Assembly: GCF_030014915.1 (NCBI RefSeq)
Contig: NZ_JAGIXS010000004.1
Coordinates: 186,001 to 250,000 of the forward strand
Origin: Pelomonas sp. V22
GTDB lineage: Bacteria; Pseudomonadota; Gammaproteobacteria; Burkholderiales; Burkholderiaceae_C
Direction of reading: 5' to 3'
DNA: 64,000 nt
Part shown: positions 10,772 through 19,258 of the stretch, piece by piece
How the letters are laid out: every line of letters begins with the position of its first letter
Position numbering within the stretch: the first letter of the stretch is position 1
Notes under the pieces: generated by a model
What the model saw: the letters and a program-made list of their open reading frames with translations, nothing else
Databases searched by the model: none
Told to the model about the DNA's origin: nothing
Made by a program: the position numbers and the translations under genes

Positions 10772-13700
10772 CTACTGCGCGCTCAACAGGCTGTAGCTGA
10801 GCCAGACCTTCTTGCCATTGCCCTGATTGATGGCGCGGATCTTGGCAGCGTTCAGCTTGGCCTCGGTGTTCAGCAGGCTGCTGACGTCCCAGTCGAGGCG
10901 CTGCTTGCTGCTGCTCGCCGTCACCGTGCGGCTGCCCAGCACGGTGCTGCCGTTCATCAGCTGCAGCGTGAACGTGCCGGACCAGCCCGCTTCCGCGCGA
11001 TGCTCCAGCGCGACGACCGCACTGCGCGGCGCGAAGCCGCTCACAGCATTGGCGTACTCGATCTCCCACCAGGAGCTGCTGCCCGATTCGACCTCGAGCT
11101 TCTTCTCCTCGGCCGTGCTGTTGATGTCGTTGAGCGGGTCGCCGCTGGTGTAGGCCTTGTTGTTCTTGTTGTCGAACACGCGGTTGGCCTTCAGTTGCTG
11201 CACCGGATTGGCCACGTCGTCGCTGACGATGCTCACCGTGCCGCTGCTGCCCCCGCCGCTGTAGCTGCTGCTCGCCGAGAGGGTCAGCACCACGGTCTCA
11301 TCGGGCTCCACCGCCGTGTCGTTGATCGGCACCACGTTGACCACCGCCGAGCTCGCGCCCGCAGCAAGGGTCACGCTGCCGGACAAGGCCGTGTAGTCGC
11401 TGCCCGAGGTCGCCGTGCCCGACACGCTGTAGTTCACCGTCAGCGCGGCCGTGGTGGCACCACTGCGGCTGATGGTGAACTGGCCGTTGACCGGCCCGGC
11501 CTCGCGCGCCGTCGGCGTGCTGGCCACCACGCTGATGCTGGGCAGCGGCGCCACGTCATCGCTGACCACGGTCACCGTGGCCGCACTGCCGCCCACCATG
11601 TAGGCGCTGGCGGGGCTCAGCGTCACCTGCACCGTTTCGTCGGGTTCGACCAGCGTGTCGTTGATCGGCGTGACCGTGATCGTCGCGCTGCTGCTGCCGG
11701 CCGGAATGGTGAGCGTGCCGCTGAGCGCCTGGTAGTCGCTGCCGGCCGCAGCCGTGCCCGACACCGTGTAGGCAACGCTCAGCGCCGCCGTCGTCGCGCC
11801 ACTGCGACTGACGGTCACCACGCCCGGCACCAGGCCGGCCTCGCGCGCCACGGCCGTGGTGGCCACGGCCGAGACGGTGGGGGGCACCGGTGCCTGGTCG
11901 TCGCTGCTGATGCTCACCGTCGCGCTGCCGCCGCTGATCTGGTAGTCGGTGCCGGCCGTCAGCGTCAGCACGACGGACTCGGCCGACTCGACCAGCGTGT
12001 CGTCGATGGGCTGGACGGGCACGACCACCGAGGCGCTGCCCGCCGGGATGACGGCCGTGCCGGTGAGCGCCTGGTAGTCGCTGCCGGCCGTGGCCGTGCC
12101 GCTGACCGAGTAGCGCACCGTCAGCGACGCCGTGGTCGCGCCGCTGCGGCTCAGGGTGATGGCACCCGGCACCAGGCCCGCTTCGGAAGCCGTGGGCACC
12201 GAAGTCACGGCACTGACGCTCGGCAGGCCGCTGCCCAAGCCGCGCGTGCCCACCAGGGCATAGACGGCATCGAGCGCCGGCGTGGCCACGTGGCCGTCCT
12301 GCACCACCTCGGTGGCCACAACCTCGACCGTCCAGCGCCCCACCTGGGCGTTCTGGATGAACACGTTCTCCACCGTGTCCACCGTATTGGCTGCGCCGCC
12401 GGCCGTGCTCCAGTTGCCTTCCAGCAGGCCGTTGTTGCCCCAGTAGATCGTGCCGTTCGGGCTGGTCAGCTTCAGCGACAGATCGTTGACCCGGTCGACG
12501 GCCGCCGCCGGCGAGCCGGCCGGGTCGCGGTAGACCAGGGTCACTTTCAGCGGTTCGCTGCCCGAGACGTCGACGGCATAGCTGTGGCTCTGGCCCTGCG
12601 TGATGGGCGCGCTTTCGTCGATCAGGATAGGCAGCCGCCAGTTCGCCGCCTGGGCCACGCGGTAGACGTTGCCGACGTCGGCAAAGCCCCAGCCCTGGTG
12701 GACGCGGGTCAGGTCATGCGCGGCGCCGCTGAAGGTGTATTGCGAGGCCATGTTGATCATCAGCGCCTTGGCCGTGGCGGCATGGGGACGGCTGTCAAAC
12801 ACGTCGCGGTTCCTGCCGGGGCCGCCGTCGAACACGCCATCGGCCCACATCTGGAACAGCAGGCCGAACAGGCCGCCGACGGCCGGGGTGCTGAAGCTGG
12901 TGCCGTTCATCGAGGTGTAGCCGGTGGCCGAGGTATTCAGCGCGAGGTTCTTGGCGTCGTAGATGTGCGAGAGGTCGGGTTTGACGCGGCCGTCCGACGC
13001 CGGGCCGATGCTGCCACCGGTGCCCGGGCTGCCGCACCAGCAGTCGTCTGCCTTGCTGGCCGTGCCGTAGCCCCGCACGCCGCCGATCGAGACCACGTTC
13101 TTGGCCCAGGCCTGCGGGCGCGAATTGCGCGTGCCGTCATTGCTCTGCGACTGCGTGAGCAGCAGGTCCAGGTCGAAGATCATGTCGTCCATGTCGGCAC
13201 TGATCGCGGTGTATTCCGTCGTCAGGGCCGAGCCCCAGCTGTTGGTCTGGAAGACCGCGCGGTAGGGGCCCGTGGGGTTGACCAGCTCCTGCGTGTGGGC
13301 GTAACGCCCGCCCGAGGCCAGCTGCGGATAGGCCGCGAAGATGGCGTTGCCCATCGGCAGGATGCCGCGCGCCGCCGTGTTCACGCCGCTGGCGAAGACG
13401 ATGCTGCCGACCGCCGTGCCATGCGAGGTGTCGCTGCCGTTCGTGCCGTGCAGGCGCGGCGGACGGGCCAGAAATTCCTGGTGGGTGGTGAAGAAGCCGC
13501 CGTCCATCACCTCGCCGTTCACACCCTCGCCCTTGTAATGAGCAACGGACTCGGTCTCGACGACATTGGCGCCGCCGAGGTCGCGGTACAGCACCTCATC
13601 GGAACTCGGGGCCGACCAAGGCTCGATGAACTGCACCTCGGAGGCCAAGGCCAGCTGGCGCATGGCGCTGGGTGTCAGCGTCGCGTCCAGCAGGCGGCCC

Positions 13701-14245
13701 CGTGGGCCGGCCATGTGCACCTGGCCACCGAGCTCGCGGATGCGCTGGGCCACGGCCTTGCGGCTGGCCTCGTCACGCTCGAACAGCAGGATGCTGTAGC
13801 GCTTGGCCTCGCCCCCGGCCGCCGCGCCGGCCGCCAGCGTCTTGCGCTTGCCGCTCTCCTGCAGGCTGCTCGCCAGGCGGTCCTCGGCGGTCAGCGGGCC
13901 GACCCAGCGCACGCCAGCGAGGCTGGCCGCCTGCAGACTCGCGCCGGCCGGAAAGCGCACCACCAGGGCGTTGTCCGGCACGTAGTGGTGCACCTTGCCG
14001 CCCAGGGCTTTGAGCCGCTGATGCTCGGCCTGACCCGGGCGCGACTGGAACTGCACCAGGTAGACACCGGCCTCGCCGAGGTTGCTGGCCGTGCGGGCGC
14101 TGTTGGTCAGTGGGTCGAAGCTGCCGCGCTTGAAGCGGATGCTGGGGTTCTTCTCGGCGGCGCAAGCGAGTGATGCCGCCGTGGACAGCGCGCACAGCGC
14201 CAGCCGGGTCCGCCATGAGGCGGGGCGATAGTCTTTCGTAGCCAT
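10772..14245 (-). CDS. Secreted subtilisin-like serine protease (S8) with three Calx-beta domains
   Basis: 1157-residue exported protease. Signal peptide at 1-29 (ends SLACAA); an about 200-residue N-terminal prodomain region; S8 catalytic domain with Asp248 (EVMDGGF), His275 (DTSHGTAVG), oxyanion Asn335 (TNSWGS) and nucleophile Ser450 (NGTSFSTP). Next comes a beta-rich P-like domain (about 560-700), then three tandem Calx-beta units sharing SRSGATTA and GSDY signatures, and a C-terminal beta domain of about 130 residues. Calx-beta domains bind calcium in known proteins; here they probably act as spacers or for surface attachment. ATG 14245 follows GGAGGAGAAGG; an earlier in-frame ATG lacks a signal peptide. 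Likely extracellular. No secretion partner is adjacent. Confidence 0.9.
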   Translation of the reverse strand: MATKDYRPASWRTRLALCALSTAASLACAAEKNPSIRFKRGSFDPLTNSARTASNLGEAGVYLVQFQSRPGQAEHQRLKALGGKVHHYVPDNALVVRFPAGASLQAASLAGVRWVGPLTAEDRLASSLQESGKRKTLAAGAAAGGEAKRYSILLFERDEASRKAVAQRIRELGGQVHMAGPRGRLLDATLTPSAMRQLALASEVQFIEPWSAPSSDEVLYRDLGGANVVETESVAHYKGEGVNGEVMDGGFFTTHQEFLARPPRLHGTNGSDTSHGTAVGSIVFASGVNTAARGILPMGNAIFAAYPQLASGGRYAHTQELVNPTGPYRAVFQTNSWGSALTTEYTAISADMDDMIFDLDLLLTQSQSNDGTRNSRPQAWAKNVVSIGGVRGYGTASKADDCWCGSPGTGGSIGPASDGRVKPDLSHIYDAKNLALNTSATGYTSMNGTSFSTPAVGGLFGLLFQMWADGVFDGGPGRNRDVFDSRPHAATAKALMINMASQYTFSGAAHDLTRVHQGWGFADVGNVYRVAQAANWRLPILIDESAPITQGQSHSYAVDVSGSEPLKVTLVYRDPAGSPAAAVDRVNDLSLKLTSPNGTIYWGNNGLLEGNWSTAGGAANTVDTVENVFIQNAQVGRWTVEVVATEVVQDGHVATPALDAVYALVGTRGLGSGLPSVSAVTSVPTASEAGLVPGAITLSRSGATTASLTVRYSVSGTATAGSDYQALTGTAVIPAGSASVVVPVQPIDDTLVESAESVVLTLTAGTDYQISGGSATVSISSDDQAPVPPTVSAVATTAVAREAGLVPGVVTVSRSGATTAALSVAYTVSGTAAAGSDYQALSGTLTIPAGSSSATITVTPINDTLVEPDETVQVTLSPASAYMVGGSAATVTVVSDDVAPLPSISVVASTPTAREAGPVNGQFTISRSGATTAALTVNYSVSGTATSGSDYTALSGSVTLAAGASSAVVNVVPINDTAVEPDETVVLTLSASSSYSGGGSSGTVSIVSDDVANPVQQLKANRVFDNKNNKAYTSGDPLNDINSTAEEKKLEVESGSSSWWEIEYANAVSGFAPRSAVVALEHRAEAGWSGTFTLQLMNGSTVLGSRTVTASSSKQRLDWDVSSLLNTEAKLNAAKIRAINQGNGKKVWLSYSLLSAQ
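11220..12226 (-). repeat. Three tandem about 335-bp repeats encoding Calx-beta domains
   Basis: Three consecutive units within the protease gene start near 12226, 11887 and 11551. Each encodes the same order of motifs: EAGxVPG, SRSGATTA, SGTAxxGSDY, IPAG or LAAG, and a PIxDTxVE segment. The high nucleotide similarity across units suggests duplication and could support copy-number change. Confidence 0.8.
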
Positions 14246-14334
14246 GGTTTCCTTCTCCTCCAACGATCTGTATCGGTACGCGGCCGCTGCATGCGACTCG
14301 CGGCCCGGAAGGTAGGAGAAGTGGGCGATAGGCG

Positions 14335-14348
14335 GCATGACTTCATGC
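14335..14348. promoter_or_regulatory. Near-perfect palindrome upstream of the protease gene
   Basis: GCATGACTTCATGC is a 6+6 palindrome with a 2-base centre, 90 bases upstream of the protease start codon. It could be a regulator site; no regulator gene is adjacent and no -35/-10 pair is convincing, so this is a weak call. Confidence 0.25.
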
Positions 14349-14465
14349 ACGGCTCCGCCAAACCATTTGTTATCCGAGTGGGCGCAGAGCGCACCGCCAA
14401 AGCGGCGCGACAGAGAGGAAGCCCCGTGTTAACCCAGGGGTGATCAGGAAAACCCTAGAGCCGGC

Positions 14466-15305
14466 CTACAGCCGGACCTGGCCATGGATCAAGGGCGTCA
14501 CGTCGCCACCTATCCAGGTGGCCTCGGCATCGCGCGAGACATGCACGCGGCCATCGCGGCCCAGGGCCTTGCCCTGCCCGGCCACATAGGCCTCGCCGGC
14601 ATGGCCGGCCTGCATCAGCCACAGGGCGATGCCGGCGTTGAGGCTGCCGGTGACCGGGTCCTCGGGCACGCCGAGGCCGGGCACGAAGGCTCGCACCTCG
14701 AACTGCAGGGCCGAGCCGGCCGGGTAGGCACCAACCGCGCCGAGCTTCAGGCCCTTCATCGCCACGAAGTCGGGCTTCAGGGCCAGCACGGCCTCGGCGC
14801 TCTGCAGCCGCGCCACCATCCACTGCGGGCCGTTGTCGACCCAGACCAGGTCCAGCAGCTCCGCCTCGGCAATACCCAGCGAACGCAAGGCCTGCTCGCG
14901 CAGCGCCGGCTCCACCGGGCCCGAGCGGCGCAGCGGCGGCGCCGCAAAGGCCAGGCGCTGACCCGAGCGCTTGACGCGCACCAGGCCGATCTCGCATTGC
15001 TGCACCACCTCGCCCGGCTTCTTCGGGTCGCCGCCGCTGGCCAGCCAGGCGTGGGCTGAGCCCAGCGTCGGATGGCCGGCAAACGGCAGCTCGCCGCCCG
15101 GCGTGAAGATGCGCACGCGATAGTCGGCAGCAGCATCCGTGGGCGGCAGGAGGAAGGTCGTTTCCGAAAGATTGGTCCAGCGCGCGAACGCCGCCATCTC
15201 GGCATCGCTCAGGCCGCCGCCATCCACCACCACGGCCAGCGCATTGCCCTTCAGGGCCTCGGCGGTGAAGACATCGACTTGGACAAAACGGCGCAGAAGA
15301 CTCAT
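14466..15305 (-). CDS. PhzF-family isomerase/epimerase-like protein
   Basis: 279 residues, usual length for the PhzF/diaminopimelate-epimerase fold. It has the catalytic Glu48 (TNLSETTF) and the signature GGELPFAGHPT at 70-80. PhzF itself isomerises a phenazine precursor, but no other phenazine gene is nearby and most genomic PhzF homologs have unknown substrates, so phenazine synthesis should not be inferred. The start overlaps the stop of the upstream GNAT gene by ATGA. Together with the GNAT and aminotransferase genes it forms a tightly packed operon. Confidence 0.88.
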   Translation of the reverse strand: MSLLRRFVQVDVFTAEALKGNALAVVVDGGGLSDAEMAAFARWTNLSETTFLLPPTDAAADYRVRIFTPGGELPFAGHPTLGSAHAWLASGGDPKKPGEVVQQCEIGLVRVKRSGQRLAFAAPPLRRSGPVEPALREQALRSLGIAEAELLDLVWVDNGPQWMVARLQSAEAVLALKPDFVAMKGLKLGAVGAYPAGSALQFEVRAFVPGLGVPEDPVTGSLNAGIALWLMQAGHAGEAYVAGQGKALGRDGRVHVSRDAEATWIGGDVTPLIHGQVRL

Positions 15306-15766
15306 GGCTTTTTAGCTTGGAGGTAGAGGCCGGGACGGGTGATCTCCATGCCCCGGTCCGGCGTGGCCAGCGGCTTGAAGCCATGGCGTTCATAGAGGCC
15401 ATGGGCATCGCGGGTGAACAGCGAGAAGCGGCGCAGGCCTTGCAGCTCGGGCGCGGCCATGATCTGCTGGATCAGCCAGTCGCCGAGGCCGCGCCCGCGC
15501 TGCGCTTCCTCGACGAACACATCGCAGAGGTAGGCGAACGTGGCCTGGTCCGTGATGACGCGGGCATAGCCCTGCAAGCACCCCTCGGCATCGCGCAGCA
15601 CGAAGTTGAGCGAGCCACGCATGGCCCGTGCGAGCGTCTCGCGCGGAATGCCCTCGCTCCAGTAGGAGCGGCTGAGGAAGGCATGGATTCGCTCGAAATC
15701 AGCCTCGCTCCACGCCCGATCGACGCGCCAGCCCTCTGCCTGCAAGGCTTCCATCCGAACGTCCAT
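15302..15766 (-). CDS. GNAT-family N-acetyltransferase
   Basis: 154 residues. The acetyl-CoA-binding segment is VFVEEAQRGRGLGDWLIQ, followed by FSLFTRDAHGLYERHGF, typical of GNAT enzymes; the C-terminus GMEITRPGLY resembles a small subfamily annotated only as acetyltransferase. It is sandwiched by 1- to 4-base overlaps (TGATG with the aminotransferase, ATGA with phzF-like), so all three are probably translated from one message. Substrate unknown; the neighbours suggest an amino-acid-like amine. Confidence 0.86.
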   Translation of the reverse strand: MDVRMEALQAEGWRVDRAWSEADFERIHAFLSRSYWSEGIPRETLARAMRGSLNFVLRDAEGCLQGYARVITDQATFAYLCDVFVEEAQRGRGLGDWLIQQIMAAPELQGLRRFSLFTRDAHGLYERHGFKPLATPDRGMEITRPGLYLQAKKP

Positions 15767-16974
15767 CAGGGCGTCGGCTCTTCCACCACAGCCAGCGCCT
15801 CGCGCAGCACCTTGCCGAGGATGGCGATGCCATCAGCGATCAGGTCCGGCGTCAGCGTCACGAAGGACAGGCGCAGCGTGCGCAGGTCGGGGTTGCTGGC
15901 GTAGAACGCCGCGCCAGGCACATAGGCGATGCCGGCATCCACGGCCTGCGGCAGCAGCGCCATCGCATCGAAGCCCTCGGGCAGGCGGATCCAGAAGAAC
16001 ATGCCGCCCTGGGGCTGCAGCCATTCGCAGCCGGCCGGCAGGTGCTTCTTCAGGCCTTCGGCCATGGCGTCGCGGTTGGCCTTGTAGCGGGCACGAATGC
16101 TGGGCACATGCTGGTCCAGGAAGCCGTTCTTGATGACCTCGTGCACCACGCGCTGGTTGAAGCCCGGCGTGTGCAGGTCGGCCGCCTGCTTGGCCTGCAG
16201 CAGCTTCGGGTACAGCTCCTTGGGCGCAATGATGTAGCCCAGGCGGAAGCCCGGCGTCAGCACCTTGGAGAAGGAGCCCAGGTAGATCGAGCCTTCCGGC
16301 CACAGCGAGGACAGGGCCGGCGGCGGTGCCTCGTCGAACCACAGGTCGCCGTAGGGGTTGTCTTCGACGATGGGCACGCCGGCCGCCTTGGCCGCCGCCA
16401 CCACGGCCTGCCGGCGCTCAAGGCTCATCACGCGACCGGTGGGGTTCTGGTAATTGGGCAGCAGGTAGGCGAAGCGCGTGCCCGGCGCATCGTGGGCCAG
16501 GCGGCCGAAGGCCTCGGGGCGCACGCCTTCTTCATCGCTCTCCAGGCTGGCGAAGATGGGCTCGTAGGGCGTGAAGGCCTGCAACGCGCCGAGGTAAGTG
16601 GGCGTCTCGACGGCGACCGGCGCGCCCTGGTCGCAGAGGATCTTGCCGACCAGGTCCAGGCCCTGCTGCGAGCCGCTGGTGATAAGGACCTGGTCCGGAT
16701 CCACCTTCATGCCAAGGGCCGACACGCGCTGTGCCACCCATTCGCGCAGCGGCGCAAAGCCCTCGCTGGCGGCGTATTGCAGCGCCTCCTTGGCGTTCTT
16801 GCTCAGCACTTCGTCGCAGGCCGCCTTCAGCGCCTCGACGGGGAAGGTGTCGGCCGAGGGCAGGCCGCCAGCCATCGACAGGATGCCGGGCTTCTCGGTG
16901 ACCTTGAGGATCTCGCGAATGATGGAAGGGTTCATGCGCGCGGCGCGGCGCGCTTGGGTCCAGACAGTGCTCAT
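15766..16974 (-). CDS. PLP-dependent aminotransferase, class I/II (2-aminoadipate transaminase-like)
   Basis: 402-residue fold-type I aminotransferase. The PLP Lys is Lys237 in GSFSKVLTPGFRLGY; the cofactor loop (ITSGSQQGLDL), NYQNPTG and the Asp/Tyr in VEDNPYGDLW are present. The sequence resembles LysN/2-aminoadipate and related broad-specificity aminotransferases lacking a wHTH domain. The chosen ATG 16974 starts MSTVWTQARRAAR, the usual family start; the extra 8 codons upstream show no family similarity. It is followed at zero spacing by the GNAT gene. The racemase gene ends 27 bases upstream on the same strand, so all four may form one operon. Confidence 0.9.
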   Translation of the reverse strand: MSTVWTQARRAARMNPSIIREILKVTEKPGILSMAGGLPSADTFPVEALKAACDEVLSKNAKEALQYAASEGFAPLREWVAQRVSALGMKVDPDQVLITSGSQQGLDLVGKILCDQGAPVAVETPTYLGALQAFTPYEPIFASLESDEEGVRPEAFGRLAHDAPGTRFAYLLPNYQNPTGRVMSLERRQAVVAAAKAAGVPIVEDNPYGDLWFDEAPPPALSSLWPEGSIYLGSFSKVLTPGFRLGYIIAPKELYPKLLQAKQAADLHTPGFNQRVVHEVIKNGFLDQHVPSIRARYKANRDAMAEGLKKHLPAGCEWLQPQGGMFFWIRLPEGFDAMALLPQAVDAGIAYVPGAAFYASNPDLRTLRLSFVTLTPDLIADGIAILGKVLREALAVVEEPTP

Positions 16975-17001
16975 GGGGCTCTCGGTTGGCGGCTGCAAGG
17001 G

Positions 17002-17733
17002 TCAGCCCTGGGAATCATAGGTAAGCCAGTCGATGGCGGCCTGCGCATGCAGGGCCGTGCCATCAAAAAGCGGCAGGATGTCGCCGTCGCGCTGGGTGTC
17101 CAGCAAGAGGCAGAGTTCGGTGCAGCCGAGGATCACGGCTTCGGCACCCGCGCCCGCCAGTTCGGCGATGGCGCGGCGGTGGAACTGGTGCGAGGGCTCG
17201 CAGATCTGGCCCCGGCACAGCTCTTCATAGATCACGCGATGGACCTCCGCACGGGTCGTCTCACCCGGCGTGAGGACCTCGATGCCATGGCGCTCGCGCA
17301 TGCGTTCGCGGTAGAAATCACCCTCCATCGTGTAGCGCGTGGCCAGCAGGCCGGCGCGGCGCACGCCGGCCTTCTTCAGCGCCTCGGCCGTCGCGTCGAC
17401 GATGTGGATCAGCGGCAGGCCGCTCAGGCGCTCGACCTCGTCCGCCACCTTGTGCATGGTGTTGGCGGCGATCAGCAGGGCCGTGGCGCCGGCCGCCTTC
17501 AGGCCCGCGCCTGCTTCGCCGAGGATCTGGCCGGCCTGCGCCCAGTCGTCGCTGCGCTGCAGGGCGGCGATGGTCTCGAAGTCCACGCTGCGCATCACCA
17601 GGTTGGCGCTGTGCAGGCCACCCCGGCGAGCGGCCACGCCGCGGTTCAGCAGCTGGTAGAGGTGGGAGGTCGACTCCCAGCTCATGCCGCCGAGGATGCC
17701 CAGCAATCGATCGGCCGGTTTCGCTTGGTTCAT
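17002..17733 (-). CDS. Aspartate/glutamate racemase-family protein
   Basis: 243 residues, the YgeA-like branch of Asp/Glu racemases, which invert the alpha-carbon without PLP using two facing active-site residues. The C-terminal thiol is present as Cys204 in ILGCTELC. The first position, Cys or Thr in known racemases, is Ala90 here (A-NTMH at 90-94). The protein may therefore be a one-base enzyme with changed chemistry (for example a hydrolase-like or isomerase activity), or racemase activity may use another residue. First gene of a probable racemase-aminotransferase-GNAT-PhzF operon, divergent from a MocR regulator. Confidence 0.85.
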   Translation of the reverse strand: MNQAKPADRLLGILGGMSWESTSHLYQLLNRGVAARRGGLHSANLVMRSVDFETIAALQRSDDWAQAGQILGEAGAGLKAAGATALLIAANTMHKVADEVERLSGLPLIHIVDATAEALKKAGVRRAGLLATRYTMEGDFYRERMRERHGIEVLTPGETTRAEVHRVIYEELCRGQICEPSHQFHRRAIAELAGAGAEAVILGCTELCLLLDTQRDGDILPLFDGTALHAQAAIDWLTYDSQG

Positions 17734-17767
17734 GAGGGATCAGTCTAGCCGTCCGACCAGTACAGAA

Positions 17768-17806
17768 CCAATACACTCGACCAGACATCCTACGGATCTG
17801 TATTGG
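17768..17806. promoter_or_regulatory. Inverted repeat between the racemase gene and the MocR gene
   Basis: CCAATACA (17768-17775) and TGTATTGG (17799-17806) are perfect inverted repeats, centred 31 bases apart in the 74-base divergent gap; the second copy touches the MocR start codon. MocR regulators commonly bind repeats in such gaps, so this is a good operator candidate for autoregulation and control of the racemase operon (inference). Confidence 0.5.
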
Positions 17807-17807
17807 C

Positions 17808-19238
17808 ATGAACACCAGCACAAGCACCCCGCGCGACAGCCTGACCCGAGGCTCCAGCGTGCCGCTGGCCCAGCAACTGGCGCAGCGTTTCGCGGAGCGC
17901 ATCCAGCAGCGCCTGCTGCTGCCCGGCGCCCGCTTGCCCTCGGTGCGCGACTGCGCCCAGCATCACGGCGTGAGCCCCTACACCGTGGTGGCGGCCTACG
18001 ACCAGCTGCTGGCTGCCGGCCTGCTCGAGGCCCGCAAGCAGCGCGGTTTCTTCGTGCGCGAGGCCGCCTCGCGGCCCAAGCCGGCCGCCCGCGCCGCGCC
18101 CGCCGCCGCCCCGGCGGACCGCCCTTTCGACGCCACCGCCCTGATACGCGGCATGTTCCAGGCCGAGGCCGCCACCTCGCCCGGCCTCGGCACCCTGCCC
18201 GCCGACTGGCTGGACCTGCCGATGCTGCAAAGCGCCCTGCGCAAGGTGCTGAGCCAGAGTGCCGACGCCCTGGTGTTGCAGTACGGCGAGCCCGGCGGCG
18301 ATGCACGGCTGCGCGAGGTGTTGGCCCAGCGCTTCGTCAGCGACCTCGGCATTGCCGCCACGCCGGCCCAGGTGCTGACCACCGTGGGCGCCACCCACGC
18401 GCTGGACCTGATCACGCGCGGCCTCCTGCAACCGGGCGACGCCGTGCTGGTGGACGACCCTGGCTGGGCCATCGAATACGCGCGGCTCACCCAGGCCGGC
18501 ATGCGCCTGCTGCCGGTGCCGCGCGGCGCCGACGGGCCCGACCTCGCCGTGATGGAGCGCCTGATCGCCGAGCACCGGCCCCGCATGTACGTCACCGTCT
18601 CGGTGCTGCACAACCCGACCGGCCAGACGCTGAGCCTCGCGGCCGCGCACCAGATCCTCAAGCTCGCGGAAGCGCATGACTTCCTGATCGTCGAGGACGA
18701 CACCTATGCCTTCATGGCGCCCAACCACGCGCCGCGGCTCTCGGCGCTGGACGGGCTCAAGCGCACGCTCTATGTCTCGGGTTTCTCGAAGATCCTCACG
18801 CCGGCCTGGCGCGTGGGCTACCTGGCCGGCAGCGCCGAGCGCATCGAGAAGCTCACCACCTTGAAGCTGCTGTCCACGCTGACCACCAGCCCCTTGCTGG
18901 AGCGCGCCGTGGCCCTGTGCCTGGAACAGGGGCAGCTGCGCCGCCATGCCGAGCGCGTCAACACCCGGCTCGATGCCGCGCGCCAGCGCGCCGTGCGCCT
19001 GGCGCTGGAAGCAGGTTGCCAGTTCATCACGCCGCCGCAAGGCCTGTTCGGCTGGGTCGACGTAGGCGTGGACACCGAACGCCTCGCGCAGCGCCTCCTG
19101 GACCTGGGCTGGCTGATCGCGCCGGGCTTGCTCTTCAGCGCCACGCGCCGCGCTGGCACCGCCATGCGCATCAACTTCGCCACGGCCCAGGACGCACGCT
19201 TCTGGAGGCTCTTGCAGCAGCTGCGGCAGCAGCCCTAA
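17808..19238 (+). CDS. MocR-type transcriptional regulator (GntR wHTH + aminotransferase-like domain)
   Basis: 476 residues. The N-terminal GntR-type winged helix occupies about 15-85 (LPSVRDCAQHHGVSPYTVVA). A fold-type I aminotransferase domain follows, with the PLP Lys at about residue 328 (SGFSKILTPAWRVGY) and the HNPTG motif. In this family PLP or a PLP-amino-acid adduct is the effector rather than a substrate for net catalysis. It is divergent from the racemase gene and probably controls it. The Shine-Dalgarno is weak (GGA 11 bases upstream), which may fit autoregulation at the overlapping inverted repeat. Confidence 0.9.
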   Translation: MNTSTSTPRDSLTRGSSVPLAQQLAQRFAERIQQRLLLPGARLPSVRDCAQHHGVSPYTVVAAYDQLLAAGLLEARKQRGFFVREAASRPKPAARAAPAAAPADRPFDATALIRGMFQAEAATSPGLGTLPADWLDLPMLQSALRKVLSQSADALVLQYGEPGGDARLREVLAQRFVSDLGIAATPAQVLTTVGATHALDLITRGLLQPGDAVLVDDPGWAIEYARLTQAGMRLLPVPRGADGPDLAVMERLIAEHRPRMYVTVSVLHNPTGQTLSLAAAHQILKLAEAHDFLIVEDDTYAFMAPNHAPRLSALDGLKRTLYVSGFSKILTPAWRVGYLAGSAERIEKLTTLKLLSTLTTSPLLERAVALCLEQGQLRRHAERVNTRLDAARQRAVRLALEAGCQFITPPQGLFGWVDVGVDTERLAQRLLDLGWLIAPGLLFSATRRAGTAMRINFATAQDARFWRLLQQLRQQP

Positions 19239-19258
19239 GCATCGCTCCCGGCCAGACC

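Noticed and set aside
14466-15305. Phenazine biosynthesis because of a PhzF homolog
   Set aside because: No other phz genes are present; PhzF-fold proteins are widespread with unrelated substrates.
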